From: Jiangella rhizosphaerae
GTDB taxonomy: Bacteria; Actinomycetota; Actinomycetes; Jiangellales; Jiangellaceae
DNA length: 47,796 bases
Direction: 5' to 3'
Assembly (NCBI RefSeq): GCF_003579925.1
Contig: NZ_QUAL01000042.1
Span: 1 to 47,796, forward strand
Each line of letters opens with the position of its first letter. Position 1 is the first letter of the stretch. Under the pieces are notes generated by a model. It worked only from the letters and a program-made list of their open reading frames with translations. It did no database searches and was not told where the DNA came from. Both the position numbers and the translations under genes were made by a program. Shown here one piece after another: positions 16,799 through 23,952 of the stretch.

Positions 16799-17596
16799 AT
16801 GGCTGACGTCGACTACTACGAGATCCTCGATGTCCGGCCGACGGCAACCGCGGCGGAGATCAAGGCCGCCTACCATCGCGCAGTGCGGGCGGCGCACCCC
16901 GATGCCGGCGGAACAGCGGGCATGTTCCGGCTGGTGAACGACGCCTATCGGACGCTGTCCGACCCGCGGGCCCGAGCCGCGTACGACGCCGAAATGGGCA
17001 CGTCGCGTCCGGACGATGTCGCCCACGGCGCGGCAGCCCCTCCGGAGTCCGATTGGGGCGAGGAGGTCCGTTGGGAGGCCGGGGGGCCGGAGCCGCATCA
17101 TGCACGCCAGGCAGCGGAGACGCTTCGGGAAGAGGACTTTCTCGACTACGGGCCGTCCTGGAGTGAGCGATGGGTCGAAACACCGGCAGGCAAGGTGGCG
17201 ACTCGATGGGGCGGCTGGGCGACCGCGGCGTTGTTCGGGGCGCTCGCCGCCGTGCTGTTCCTCGCCCCAGACTGGATCCGGCCGGAGGCGGCGGGATCGG
17301 ATGTCCTCGGTTGGCTTCTCGACCATTCGTTGGTGCTGTGGATCGTTGTGATCATCTACGCGATCCTGGCCGTGTATGCCTTCTTGGGACTGTTGTGGAC
17401 GCCCATGACGGTGTTCCACCTCAGCGTGCTCGTCGTGGTGGTTGTCGGCTGGCCGCTGGCGTACTGGAGTCTCGCGGAAACCCGGGAACGGCTGGCGTTC
17501 GTCGGTGTGGCCATCGTGTGGATCGTCTATGCGGCCGCCATGGCGGCGATTCCGGTGTGGCAGGGGGCTCGGCTCCGTCCCGACGGGCTGACCTGA
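16799..17596 (+). CDS. Membrane-bound J-domain (DnaJ-like) protein
   Basis: A 265-residue protein. Residues 1-70 form a J domain: DYYEILDVRPTATAAEIKAAY, the catalytic HPD at about residue 33 (AAHPDAGG), and LVNDAYRTLSDPRARAAYD. A polar linker follows, then about four hydrophobic helices (near 140-160, 170-195, 200-220 and 230-250). J domains stimulate Hsp70 ATPase, so this one would recruit DnaK to the inner face of the membrane. The ATG at 16799 begins the J domain; earlier in-frame starts add only basic residues. The gene is visibly less GC-rich than the VirB6-like gene, which may reflect separate acquisition. Confidence 0.8.
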   Translation: MADVDYYEILDVRPTATAAEIKAAYHRAVRAAHPDAGGTAGMFRLVNDAYRTLSDPRARAAYDAEMGTSRPDDVAHGAAAPPESDWGEEVRWEAGGPEPHHARQAAETLREEDFLDYGPSWSERWVETPAGKVATRWGGWATAALFGALAAVLFLAPDWIRPEAAGSDVLGWLLDHSLVLWIVVIIYAILAVYAFLGLLWTPMTVFHLSVLVVVVVGWPLAYWSLAETRERLAFVGVAIVWIVYAAAMAAIPVWQGARLRPDGLT

Positions 17597-17635
17597 GCGG
17601 GCGCGGCGGGATCTGCGCAGACGGACCGCCTCGGC

Positions 17636-18505
17636 TCACCTGAGCTCTCGGCGGTCGGCGTCGGCGCCGGCCAGCTGCGGCGGCTTGTTGGCCGCGATGC
17701 TGCGGTCTTGTTCGAAGCTGGTCAGCTCGGTGCGTTCGACGGCGCCGAGCGTCGCTGTCAGTGTCTGGACATACCAAGGAGCTGCCGCCAGCGCCGCTTC
17801 GGCCTCGGCCGGCCTCATCCGGCGTGGGACCTTGATGGAGCGGAGGGCGTGCAACGCGATCATCGTCGCGCCGGTGGCGCGGAGCAGACCGGCCTCGTGG
17901 ATCTGCGGGATGTCGTTGCGGAGGCCCTGGTAGAGGTACTCCTCGGCGACGTCCGGGTCAGGGATCGTGGTGAGGATCTGACGGCGGACCGGCGCGGGAA
18001 GCAGTTCGATGATCTCCGGACCGTCGGGATCGTCGAGCGGCTCATCCCCGTGAGCGGCTGTTCCGACGGGCACGTCGACGGGCACCGTTCCGGACCGTTT
18101 CCTGACCTCTCCCACGAACGGATAGGAGCTGACCCCGAGCCGCCAGGGCGTGCTGGGCCGGAAGCGCTTGCCGTCCAGCGACTCCACACCGCGGATCGCG
18201 TCGATGAGCACCAGCCGTGACTGATCGACGGCCCAGGCGCCCGCTCGTTGGAGGATCACCTCGCCGCGCCGTCGAGCGCGTGGCGCGGTCGCGCCGGCGA
18301 CGAACGGATCGCGCGGCACGCAGCCATGGTGCTCCAGCACCACGGTGACCTCAGCCGGGACGCGTTCCCAGCTGTGCCACGGACGCTCGGCCGAGCCGTC
18401 GAAGGAACCGTCGAGCGTCGAGGCTGAGGGGCCGACATCGAGGTCGACCTCGCCGTGCCTGCGCCGGGAGAGGTCGCGGGACGGGGATCGGTGGTCGTCG
18501 GGCAT
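17636..18505 (-). CDS. Unknown protein encoded opposite to the secretion-like operon
   Basis: A 289-residue soluble protein that I do not recognise. The first 45 residues are polar and probably disordered. A central region (about 50-125) includes ERVPAEVTVVLEHHG and GEVILQRAGAWAVDQSRLVLIDAI, and the C-terminal third is helical (APVRRQILTTIPDPDVAEEYLYQGL, then an HALRSIKVPRRMRPAEAEAAL segment). No catalytic or metal motif is evident. It converges with the J-domain gene (39 bases apart) and diverges from the YbjN gene (127 bases), interrupting the plus-strand cluster. The ATG at 18505 starts where codon-like composition begins. Confidence 0.65.
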   Translation of the reverse strand: MPDDHRSPSRDLSRRRHGEVDLDVGPSASTLDGSFDGSAERPWHSWERVPAEVTVVLEHHGCVPRDPFVAGATAPRARRRGEVILQRAGAWAVDQSRLVLIDAIRGVESLDGKRFRPSTPWRLGVSSYPFVGEVRKRSGTVPVDVPVGTAAHGDEPLDDPDGPEIIELLPAPVRRQILTTIPDPDVAEEYLYQGLRNDIPQIHEAGLLRATGATMIALHALRSIKVPRRMRPAEAEAALAAAPWYVQTLTATLGAVERTELTSFEQDRSIAANKPPQLAGADADRRELR

Positions 18506-18568
18506 CGCGTCCTCTGCGGCGTTCGTGAGTGGGACCACTGTATCGGCGTCCGGCCGGCGGCCAGGGAT

Positions 18569-18598
18569 GTCACAGCTGGTCTCCTCGCCGCACTTACC
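18569..18598 (+). promoter_or_regulatory. Shared promoter-like box upstream of the YbjN-type gene
   Basis: GTCACA (18569-18574), 18 bases, CTTACC (18593-18598), ending 34 bases before the ATG at 18633. The -35-like half is perfect; the -10-like half differs by C-T at its second base. TCTATAG follows directly. Confidence 0.6.
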
Positions 18599-18632
18599 TC
18601 TATAGCACCGGTCGTGGAGAGGATGACGGGCG

Positions 18633-19244
18633 ATGAGCGACAGCAACGGACACGGGCCGCGCACGCAGCTCGACCGGCTCAGGGCGATGCCCGGCCCGCG
18701 GCAGGCCCTCGACGGGCGACGAGTGATGACGGCCGGTGCCGCGCTCGTTCCCACACCCGCCGCGGCCGCCGCGGCGGGGCCGAGGGCCCACGCAGATGCG
18801 CCGGGCCAGTTGATCCCGCTCACGCTCGGCGCTGTCACCGCGGTTCTGGACGACATGGAAGCGAAGTACTTCGTCGACGGCGACGATGCCGTCGGCGGCA
18901 TCTGGGAGAACGGCTACTTCTACTTCTTCCTGCTGGCTGAGGACGGCGAGGCACCGGTCTTCCAGGTCTACGGCCAATGGGAGCGCGCCCTGCCCGTGGA
19001 GTTCTACCCCCAGGTCGCCATCTTCGCCAACGAGTGGAACGCCGAACGAGCCTGGCCGAAGGCGTTCGCCCGCGCGCTCGATGACGAGTCGATCGGACTC
19101 TACGGCGAACTGACCGTCGACTTCGGCCCGGCGGTCACCCACGATCAGCTCGACCGCGCCGTCAACGCCGGCCTCGCCAGCTCACTCGCCCTCTTCAATG
19201 AGGCGACCCTGACCTTCCCCGAGGCGGTCCCGATCGAGTTCTGA
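18633..19244 (+). CDS. YbjN-domain protein
   Basis: A 203-residue protein. Residues 1-60 are low-complexity. Residues about 60-200 match the YbjN / secretion-chaperone-like fold as I know it: LDDMEAKYFVDGDDAVGGIW, FYFFLL, a NEWNAERAWPKAF segment and an alternating helix ending SSLALFNEA. YbjN proteins are small soluble alpha/beta proteins resembling type III secretion chaperones; their biochemical role is unclear. GAGAGGA lies 9 bases before the ATG. It has its own shared promoter-like box, which ties it to the pilus and secretion genes, so a chaperone role for a secreted partner is a reasonable guess. Confidence 0.7.
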   Translation: MSDSNGHGPRTQLDRLRAMPGPRQALDGRRVMTAGAALVPTPAAAAAAGPRAHADAPGQLIPLTLGAVTAVLDDMEAKYFVDGDDAVGGIWENGYFYFFLLAEDGEAPVFQVYGQWERALPVEFYPQVAIFANEWNAERAWPKAFARALDDESIGLYGELTVDFGPAVTHDQLDRAVNAGLASSLALFNEATLTFPEAVPIEF

Positions 19245-19256
19245 CGGCGGCGAACT

Positions 19257-19286
19257 GTCACAGAACCACCCCTGCGCCGACCTACA
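19257..19286 (+). promoter_or_regulatory. Shared promoter-like box upstream of the transglycosylase-CHAP gene
   Basis: GTCACA (19257-19262), 18 bases, CCTACA (19281-19286), ending 51 bases before the ATG at 19338. Confidence 0.7.
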
Positions 19287-19337
19287 CAGACGTCCGCTAC
19301 AAGCCGCCGCGGCGGGCGGCCGGATGGAGGGCGCGGT

Positions 19338-20711
19338 ATGGCACAGGGTTCGATCGCCGCCGGCGGGGCCGTCGTCGCCCGGCGTACGAAGACGAAGCCT
19401 GCGCGCACACCGGGCGGCAAGGGATCCAGCCGGGTGAAGAAGTGGTTGCTCGGCATCGCGCTGCTGACGGTGTTCGGCGTGGTGGGCGCGGCGTCGCTGG
19501 CGTTCATCCCGGTCGCCACCGTCATGGCGCTCTGGTGCGAGATCACCGACCGCGCCCCGCTGGCCGAGTGCACCATGACGCCCGGCGGGCAGGAGGCCTG
19601 CACGGGCGGCGCCACGCTGGCCAACGTCCCGCAACCGTGGGCCGAGATCTTCACCGCCGCCGGCGACGAGTTCAGTGTCGATCCCGCCTATCTGGCGGCC
19701 ATCTACCTGACCGAGAACGGCAACGCCTGGAAGGACCTCGACACCGACTGGCCCAGTTCCGGCTGCTGTCACGGGCCCATGCAGTTCAACGTCGGCGCCG
19801 GCACCTGGGACGCGTACAAGTACAGCGCCGACGGCGGCCCACCCGACTACATGGATCCCTGGGACGCCATCTTCACCGCCGCCAACCTCTTCACCCATGC
19901 CGACGGCGTCTACGGCAGCGTCACCGCCGAGACACCGCTCGGCGACGTTGCCAGGTGGGAGCCCGGCACGTTCGTCTACTCGGCGGCCAGCTACAACGCC
20001 GGACCCGCCGGCAACTGGAACAACAACGAGACCCGCCGCTACGTCGAGAACGTCCACGCGCTCGTCTCCTCCAACTTCACCCAGGGCGGCACCGGCGACT
20101 ACGGCGAGTACGCCACCTACCCGGCGCCGCACGGCATGGGCATCGGCGAAGGCGAGGGCGGCGAGCAGGGCGAGGGCAGCGGGTGGGCCGGCTGCGGCGG
20201 CATCAGCGGCGGCGGGCTCGACGGCGTCGTGCAGATCGCGGAGCAGGAGTACGCGAAGGGCATCGTCGAGCAGCCGTTCGGCAGCAACTGCGGCCCCACC
20301 ATCAGCGACACCTACATCGCCACCGGCTGCGAGGAATGGTGCGCCGACTTCGTCAGCTGGGTCTTCCAGGCCGCCGACATCCCGTTCCAGCCCGAACCCG
20401 GTACGCAGATGTACTTCTGGCGACATCCGTGGCAGATCCCCGCCGTCATCGGTATGAAGGCGTGGTTCGAGTCCGGCGGCCACGGCCAGGAGTTCATCCC
20501 CGTCGGCAGCGGCGGCCCGACGAAGCCGCCCCGGCCCGGTGACGTGATGATCTACTCCGGGCACGTGAGCATCGTCGTCGAGGTCGACGAGGCCAGCCGC
20601 ACGCTGGTCACGGTCGGCGGCAACGAGAGCAACCGCATCACCCGCGCGTCGGGCACCTTCACCATGGGCCCGAGCGGGCCGGTGGTCGGCTACGGACGGA
20701 TGAACCCGTGA
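19338..20711 (+). CDS. Membrane-anchored lytic transglycosylase with CHAP amidase domain (VirB1/TcpG-like)
   Basis: A 457-residue protein: basic head, membrane helix at about residues 36-62, an SLT-type muramidase domain (about 95-245) and a CHAP domain (about 295-455). In the first, the catalytic Glu lies in AIYLTENGNAW, followed by GPMQFNVGAGTW and ASYNAGPAG. In the second, the nucleophile is the Cys of EEWCADFVSWVF and the His is in GHVSIVVEV. A Gly/Glu linker joins them. Such enzymes open peptidoglycan for channel assembly in Gram-positive type IV systems. The stop overlaps the next ATG (ATGA). Confidence 0.88.
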   Translation: MAQGSIAAGGAVVARRTKTKPARTPGGKGSSRVKKWLLGIALLTVFGVVGAASLAFIPVATVMALWCEITDRAPLAECTMTPGGQEACTGGATLANVPQPWAEIFTAAGDEFSVDPAYLAAIYLTENGNAWKDLDTDWPSSGCCHGPMQFNVGAGTWDAYKYSADGGPPDYMDPWDAIFTAANLFTHADGVYGSVTAETPLGDVARWEPGTFVYSAASYNAGPAGNWNNNETRRYVENVHALVSSNFTQGGTGDYGEYATYPAPHGMGIGEGEGGEQGEGSGWAGCGGISGGGLDGVVQIAEQEYAKGIVEQPFGSNCGPTISDTYIATGCEEWCADFVSWVFQAADIPFQPEPGTQMYFWRHPWQIPAVIGMKAWFESGGHGQEFIPVGSGGPTKPPRPGDVMIYSGHVSIVVEVDEASRTLVTVGGNESNRITRASGTFTMGPSGPVVGYGRMNP

Positions 20712-21523
20712 TCCGCTCGCGCTCCTCGCTGCTGCTCGTCGGCGCCGCCGTGGTACTCGCCGTCGTCGGGTTGCTGCTGGTCTTCGGTGGCGGAGGGAAC
20801 GACGGTGTGGGTGGCAGCTCCGCTGTGGTCACCGCCGAGGAGAGCCGGGCTCCCGAACCGGCGCCGAACGACTCCGGCACGCCGGACGACACCAGCGCCA
20901 CCCAGGCGCCCGGCGAGGAACCGGCAGCCGGCACCGACTCCGACGCCGAGCCCGGCACCGAGAGCGGCACCGAGGAGCCGCTGGAGCCGTCCGACACCCC
21001 GACCGCACGTCCCACCCCGGGCCCGCGCCAGACCCCCACCCTGCCACCCGGCATGGAGCTGCCCGAACCCGCCGTCGTGCCCGATCCGGCGACGGTCGAC
21101 GGCGCCGACCCGACGGCCGTCGCCGTCGCGGCCCTGACCGCCGCCTACAGCTTCGACGCCGCGCACGACGCCTCGGCCGAGGACGCGATGAACCGGGTTC
21201 AGCCGTGGCTGGCCGAGCCGTACGACTCCGCCGTCTACGACCTCGACGGCCTGCGGCAGGACGTCCAACGCGACTGGGATCGGTGGGCCGAGCATGAGGC
21301 GTTCGCCTCGATCAACGCCATCGAAGCGCACACCACCGACGTCGACACCCCCGACACCGACATCCGCGCCGAGCGCCGGTTCTACGTCCGCATGACCCCG
21401 ATCGGCCGCGACGCGTGGAACGGCCCGCTGGTCGAGCACCAGTGGTTCGCGTTCCTCGAGCGCGAGTCCGCCGCCCACCCATGGCGCATCGTCGAGCTGC
21501 AGACCCCGCTGGCGCACCGCTGA
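20708..21523 (+). CDS. Membrane-anchored extracytoplasmic protein, NTF2-like C-terminus possible
   Basis: A 271-residue protein with one N-terminal membrane helix (about residues 7-27), a Pro/Thr/Glu/Asp-rich linker (30-125) and a compact C-terminal domain (about 130-271) starting VAVAALTAAYSFDA and ending FLERESAAHPWRIVELQTPL. The helix-strand pattern and size resemble NTF2-like modules seen in VirB8/TcpC-like proteins, but this is a weak fold guess. It is translationally coupled to the cell-wall hydrolase, so it probably acts with it outside the membrane. Confidence 0.65.
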   Translation: MIRSRSSLLLVGAAVVLAVVGLLLVFGGGGNDGVGGSSAVVTAEESRAPEPAPNDSGTPDDTSATQAPGEEPAAGTDSDAEPGTESGTEEPLEPSDTPTARPTPGPRQTPTLPPGMELPEPAVVPDPATVDGADPTAVAVAALTAAYSFDAAHDASAEDAMNRVQPWLAEPYDSAVYDLDGLRQDVQRDWDRWAEHEAFASINAIEAHTTDVDTPDTDIRAERRFYVRMTPIGRDAWNGPLVEHQWFAFLERESAAHPWRIVELQTPLAHR

Positions 21524-21545
21524 CCCGCCGACCCGAGCCGCCCTT

Positions 21546-21575
21546 GTCACAACAGCGCACGCGAGAGCACCTTCG
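21546..21575 (+). promoter_or_regulatory. Shared promoter-like box upstream of the VirD4/FtsK-like gene
   Basis: GTCACA (21546-21551), 18 bases, CCTTCG (21570-21575). The CCTTCG half is identical to that before the FtsK-type operon at 30.4 kb. It ends 102 bases before the chosen GTG start, further than in the other copies. Confidence 0.6.
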
Positions 21576-21677
21576 CCAGTGAGAGTCATGCACTGCCGAA
21601 GGCGACGAGGGCCGGATCTTTGCATCACTCGAACTCTGAACAGGACAGTGAGGACCGACCGACCGAGAGGCAGTCCC

Positions 21678-23540
21678 GTGGCGCCACATGACCCGGTGGA
21701 CACCTTCGCCGCCTCGTCCGGGCACCCCGATCCGGGCGGCAAGGACGACAGGTTCGCGTCCGCGCGCCCGGCCGAGCCCACCATCAAGGGCTTCACACCG
21801 TGGCAGCTGGCCGCCAGCGCCGTCGGCGTCGTGTTCCTCGCCGTGTCGCTGTGGGCGATCCTGGCCGCGCTCGACGAGCCGGTCATCGGCGTGCTGTTCC
21901 TGCTGCCGACGCTGGCCTGCGCCGGCGTCCTCTACGCGGTGTCGGTGCGGCGGCGGCTGCGCGACGGCGTCGTCGGCGACCTCGCCGACGCGCTCGCCCG
22001 GCACATCGGCCTGCCCGACGCGTCGTACCTCGACATCGACGCGCGGCAATGGCAGGGCGGGTGGGTCGGCGTCCCGCACGTGCTGAACATCCAGTACCCG
22101 ACCGAGGTCGACGACTCCGGGTCTGACTGGGCCGACGGCGTCGCCGAGGCCGTCCACCACCAGCTCGAGCACCAGTACACCGTCGGCCGGCACAACATCC
22201 GCGGCCATCGGCTCACGCTGCGCGACCCCACGCGCACCAGCGGGTCGCTCACCCCCGAGCCGGTGGCACGCGCCGAGCGGGCCCGTGACGCCGTCCGGCG
22301 GGCGCTGCCTGAGAAGATCGCCCGCCCGGTGCCGACGCAGGCCGACCTGTCGTCGTGGCTGGTGCCGCTGGGCGTCGACGCCGGCGGCACCCGGGTCGGC
22401 TGGAACCTCGCCGCGCCACAGGGACACCTGCTGGTGCTCGGCCGGTCCGGCGCCGGCAAGCGGGTACTGCTCACCGGCATCGTCGTCGAGGCCGCGGCGC
22501 GTGGCTGGCCGGTGTGGATCATCGATCACCGCCGCGTCGACCTGCTCGGCGTGCGCGACTGGCCGAACGTGCAGATCGTCGCGTCCACGCTGGACGACCA
22601 GATCGTCGTGCTGAACCAGGCATGGCGCGAGATGGAGGGCCGGGTCGCGCTCATCGAGTCGGGGTCCAGCCGCGCCGAGCTCGAGCCGCTCGTCGTGGTC
22701 ATCCACCACTTTCGCGAGTTCGCCACCGCCGTCGCCGACGCCGCCAACCGGGCCGGTCAGGGGCCGGCGGCCGCGTCGCTGGCGCACGACCGCGTCACCG
22801 ACCTGCTGCGCCACGGCCGCCAGGTCAATGTCTACGTCGTCCTCAGCATGCAGCGCGCCGACGACCCGCTGCTGCGCGAGGAGAACCGCGACGACATCGG
22901 CGCCGTCGTGGCGCTCGGCCGGCTCGACAGCCGGGTCGCGTCGGCGCTGTGGGGCAGCGATCGTCCGACGGAGCCGGCCGAGCCGGTGCCCGGCCGGGCG
23001 ATCGTCCAGTCCGGCGACGCGAAGCCGGTGCTCATTCAGTGCTACTGGACCCCCGACCCGCGCGAGGCTCGCCGCGTCAACGACGAGCAGGACCTCTACC
23101 TGCTCGACGCGCTCCGGCCGAGCCTCGTCACCCATCCCGTGCTACACGTCCAACGGTCGCGGGCGCTGGCCGACAGCCCCGAGGCGTCCTGGCGGATCAA
23201 CCTCAACGCCGACCTCGCCGAGGGCTACGGCGCCGGCACGTCCGGCCTCGCCGACTGGAGTCGTACGCGCACCACCGGCGGCGGGTCCGCCGCCGCGGCG
23301 TCCACGCAGGTCGAGACCTCGGGCTGGTCCGAGATGATCATGGTGTCGCAGCTGCAGGCGGGCAGCCTCGCCCGCCTCGACGACGACACCGGCTGGGTGA
23401 TCATCGAGCAGGTCGAGCCGGTCCAGAACGACGGCACCAAGCTGCTCATCCGCTGGCGCGGCAACGACGGCGCCGGCTCCCAGGTCGTGTCGCGCACGCG
23501 CGCGGTACGCATCCGGCACCTCAACGACGGCATCTACTGA
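21678..23540 (+). CDS. FtsK/VirD4-like coupling protein homologue with degenerate Walker motifs
   Basis: A 620-residue protein. Two membrane helices lie at about residues 42-65 and 69-90. The FtsK/TcpA-like ATPase region follows. The Walker A position reads GRSGAGKR (about 255-262), with Arg in place of Ser/Thr; the Walker B position reads LVVVIHHF (about 338-345), with no Asp-Glu. The surrounding blocks (WIIDHRRVDLLG, VYVVLSMQRADDPLL) keep the family's order. It may bind substrate without hydrolysing ATP. GTG at 21678 has GAGAGG at 7 bases; the frame is open back to 21579, but the extra residues do not look coding. Confidence 0.75.
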   Translation: MAPHDPVDTFAASSGHPDPGGKDDRFASARPAEPTIKGFTPWQLAASAVGVVFLAVSLWAILAALDEPVIGVLFLLPTLACAGVLYAVSVRRRLRDGVVGDLADALARHIGLPDASYLDIDARQWQGGWVGVPHVLNIQYPTEVDDSGSDWADGVAEAVHHQLEHQYTVGRHNIRGHRLTLRDPTRTSGSLTPEPVARAERARDAVRRALPEKIARPVPTQADLSSWLVPLGVDAGGTRVGWNLAAPQGHLLVLGRSGAGKRVLLTGIVVEAAARGWPVWIIDHRRVDLLGVRDWPNVQIVASTLDDQIVVLNQAWREMEGRVALIESGSSRAELEPLVVVIHHFREFATAVADAANRAGQGPAAASLAHDRVTDLLRHGRQVNVYVVLSMQRADDPLLREENRDDIGAVVALGRLDSRVASALWGSDRPTEPAEPVPGRAIVQSGDAKPVLIQCYWTPDPREARRVNDEQDLYLLDALRPSLVTHPVLHVQRSRALADSPEASWRINLNADLAEGYGAGTSGLADWSRTRTTGGGSAAAASTQVETSGWSEMIMVSQLQAGSLARLDDDTGWVIIEQVEPVQNDGTKLLIRWRGNDGAGSQVVSRTRAVRIRHLNDGIY

Positions 23541-23607
23541 CCCGAAGGCCGACCGCGAGGTCCCAGGCGGCGGCGCGGCAGACAAGGGAGAGGGGAAGGG
23601 GCGCGCG

Positions 23608-23916
23608 ATGGCCGACAACGTCTCCGACAACGACGTGTTCATGATGTTCCTGGCCGCGCCGTTGGCCCTTCCGGTCGTGGCGCCGCTGGTGTTCAGCTCG
23701 TGGGACGAGGGCCGCGCATGGATGATCGAGCGCGGCTTCATCGCCTCGGCCGAGGACGCCGTCTGGGAGGTCCCCGGCTGGGAGGGTGCCGGCGTCAGCG
23801 GCGCCCACATCGTGCTGGGGGTGTGTCTGGTGCTGCTCGTCCTCGCCCTCGGCACCGTCGTGGCGCGGCGCAACCGCAACCGGAAGATCGACACCGAGGG
23901 CTGGGGGACCAGCTGA
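23608..23916 (+). CDS. Small two-helix membrane protein at the end of the secretion-like cluster
   Basis: A 102-residue protein. Residues 9-30 and 65-87 are hydrophobic helices, joined by an acidic loop with two tryptophans, and the tail is short and basic (RRNRNRKID). GGGAGAGGGGAAGG precedes the ATG. It follows the VirD4-like gene by 67 bases and is the last plus-strand gene, converging with the acetyltransferase gene 36 bases on. No family recognised; by position it is a small accessory subunit of the same complex. Confidence 0.7.
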   Translation: MADNVSDNDVFMMFLAAPLALPVVAPLVFSSWDEGRAWMIERGFIASAEDAVWEVPGWEGAGVSGAHIVLGVCLVLLVLALGTVVARRNRNRKIDTEGWGTS

Positions 23917-23952
23917 TCCGCCGCCGACGTTCGGAGAGCGCCGGGCCGAGCC

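Noticed and set aside
9017-23916. The cluster as an integrative conjugative element
   Set aside because: No relaxase, integrase, excisionase, att repeats or tRNA target are visible in the window, and GC content and coding style match the chromosome.
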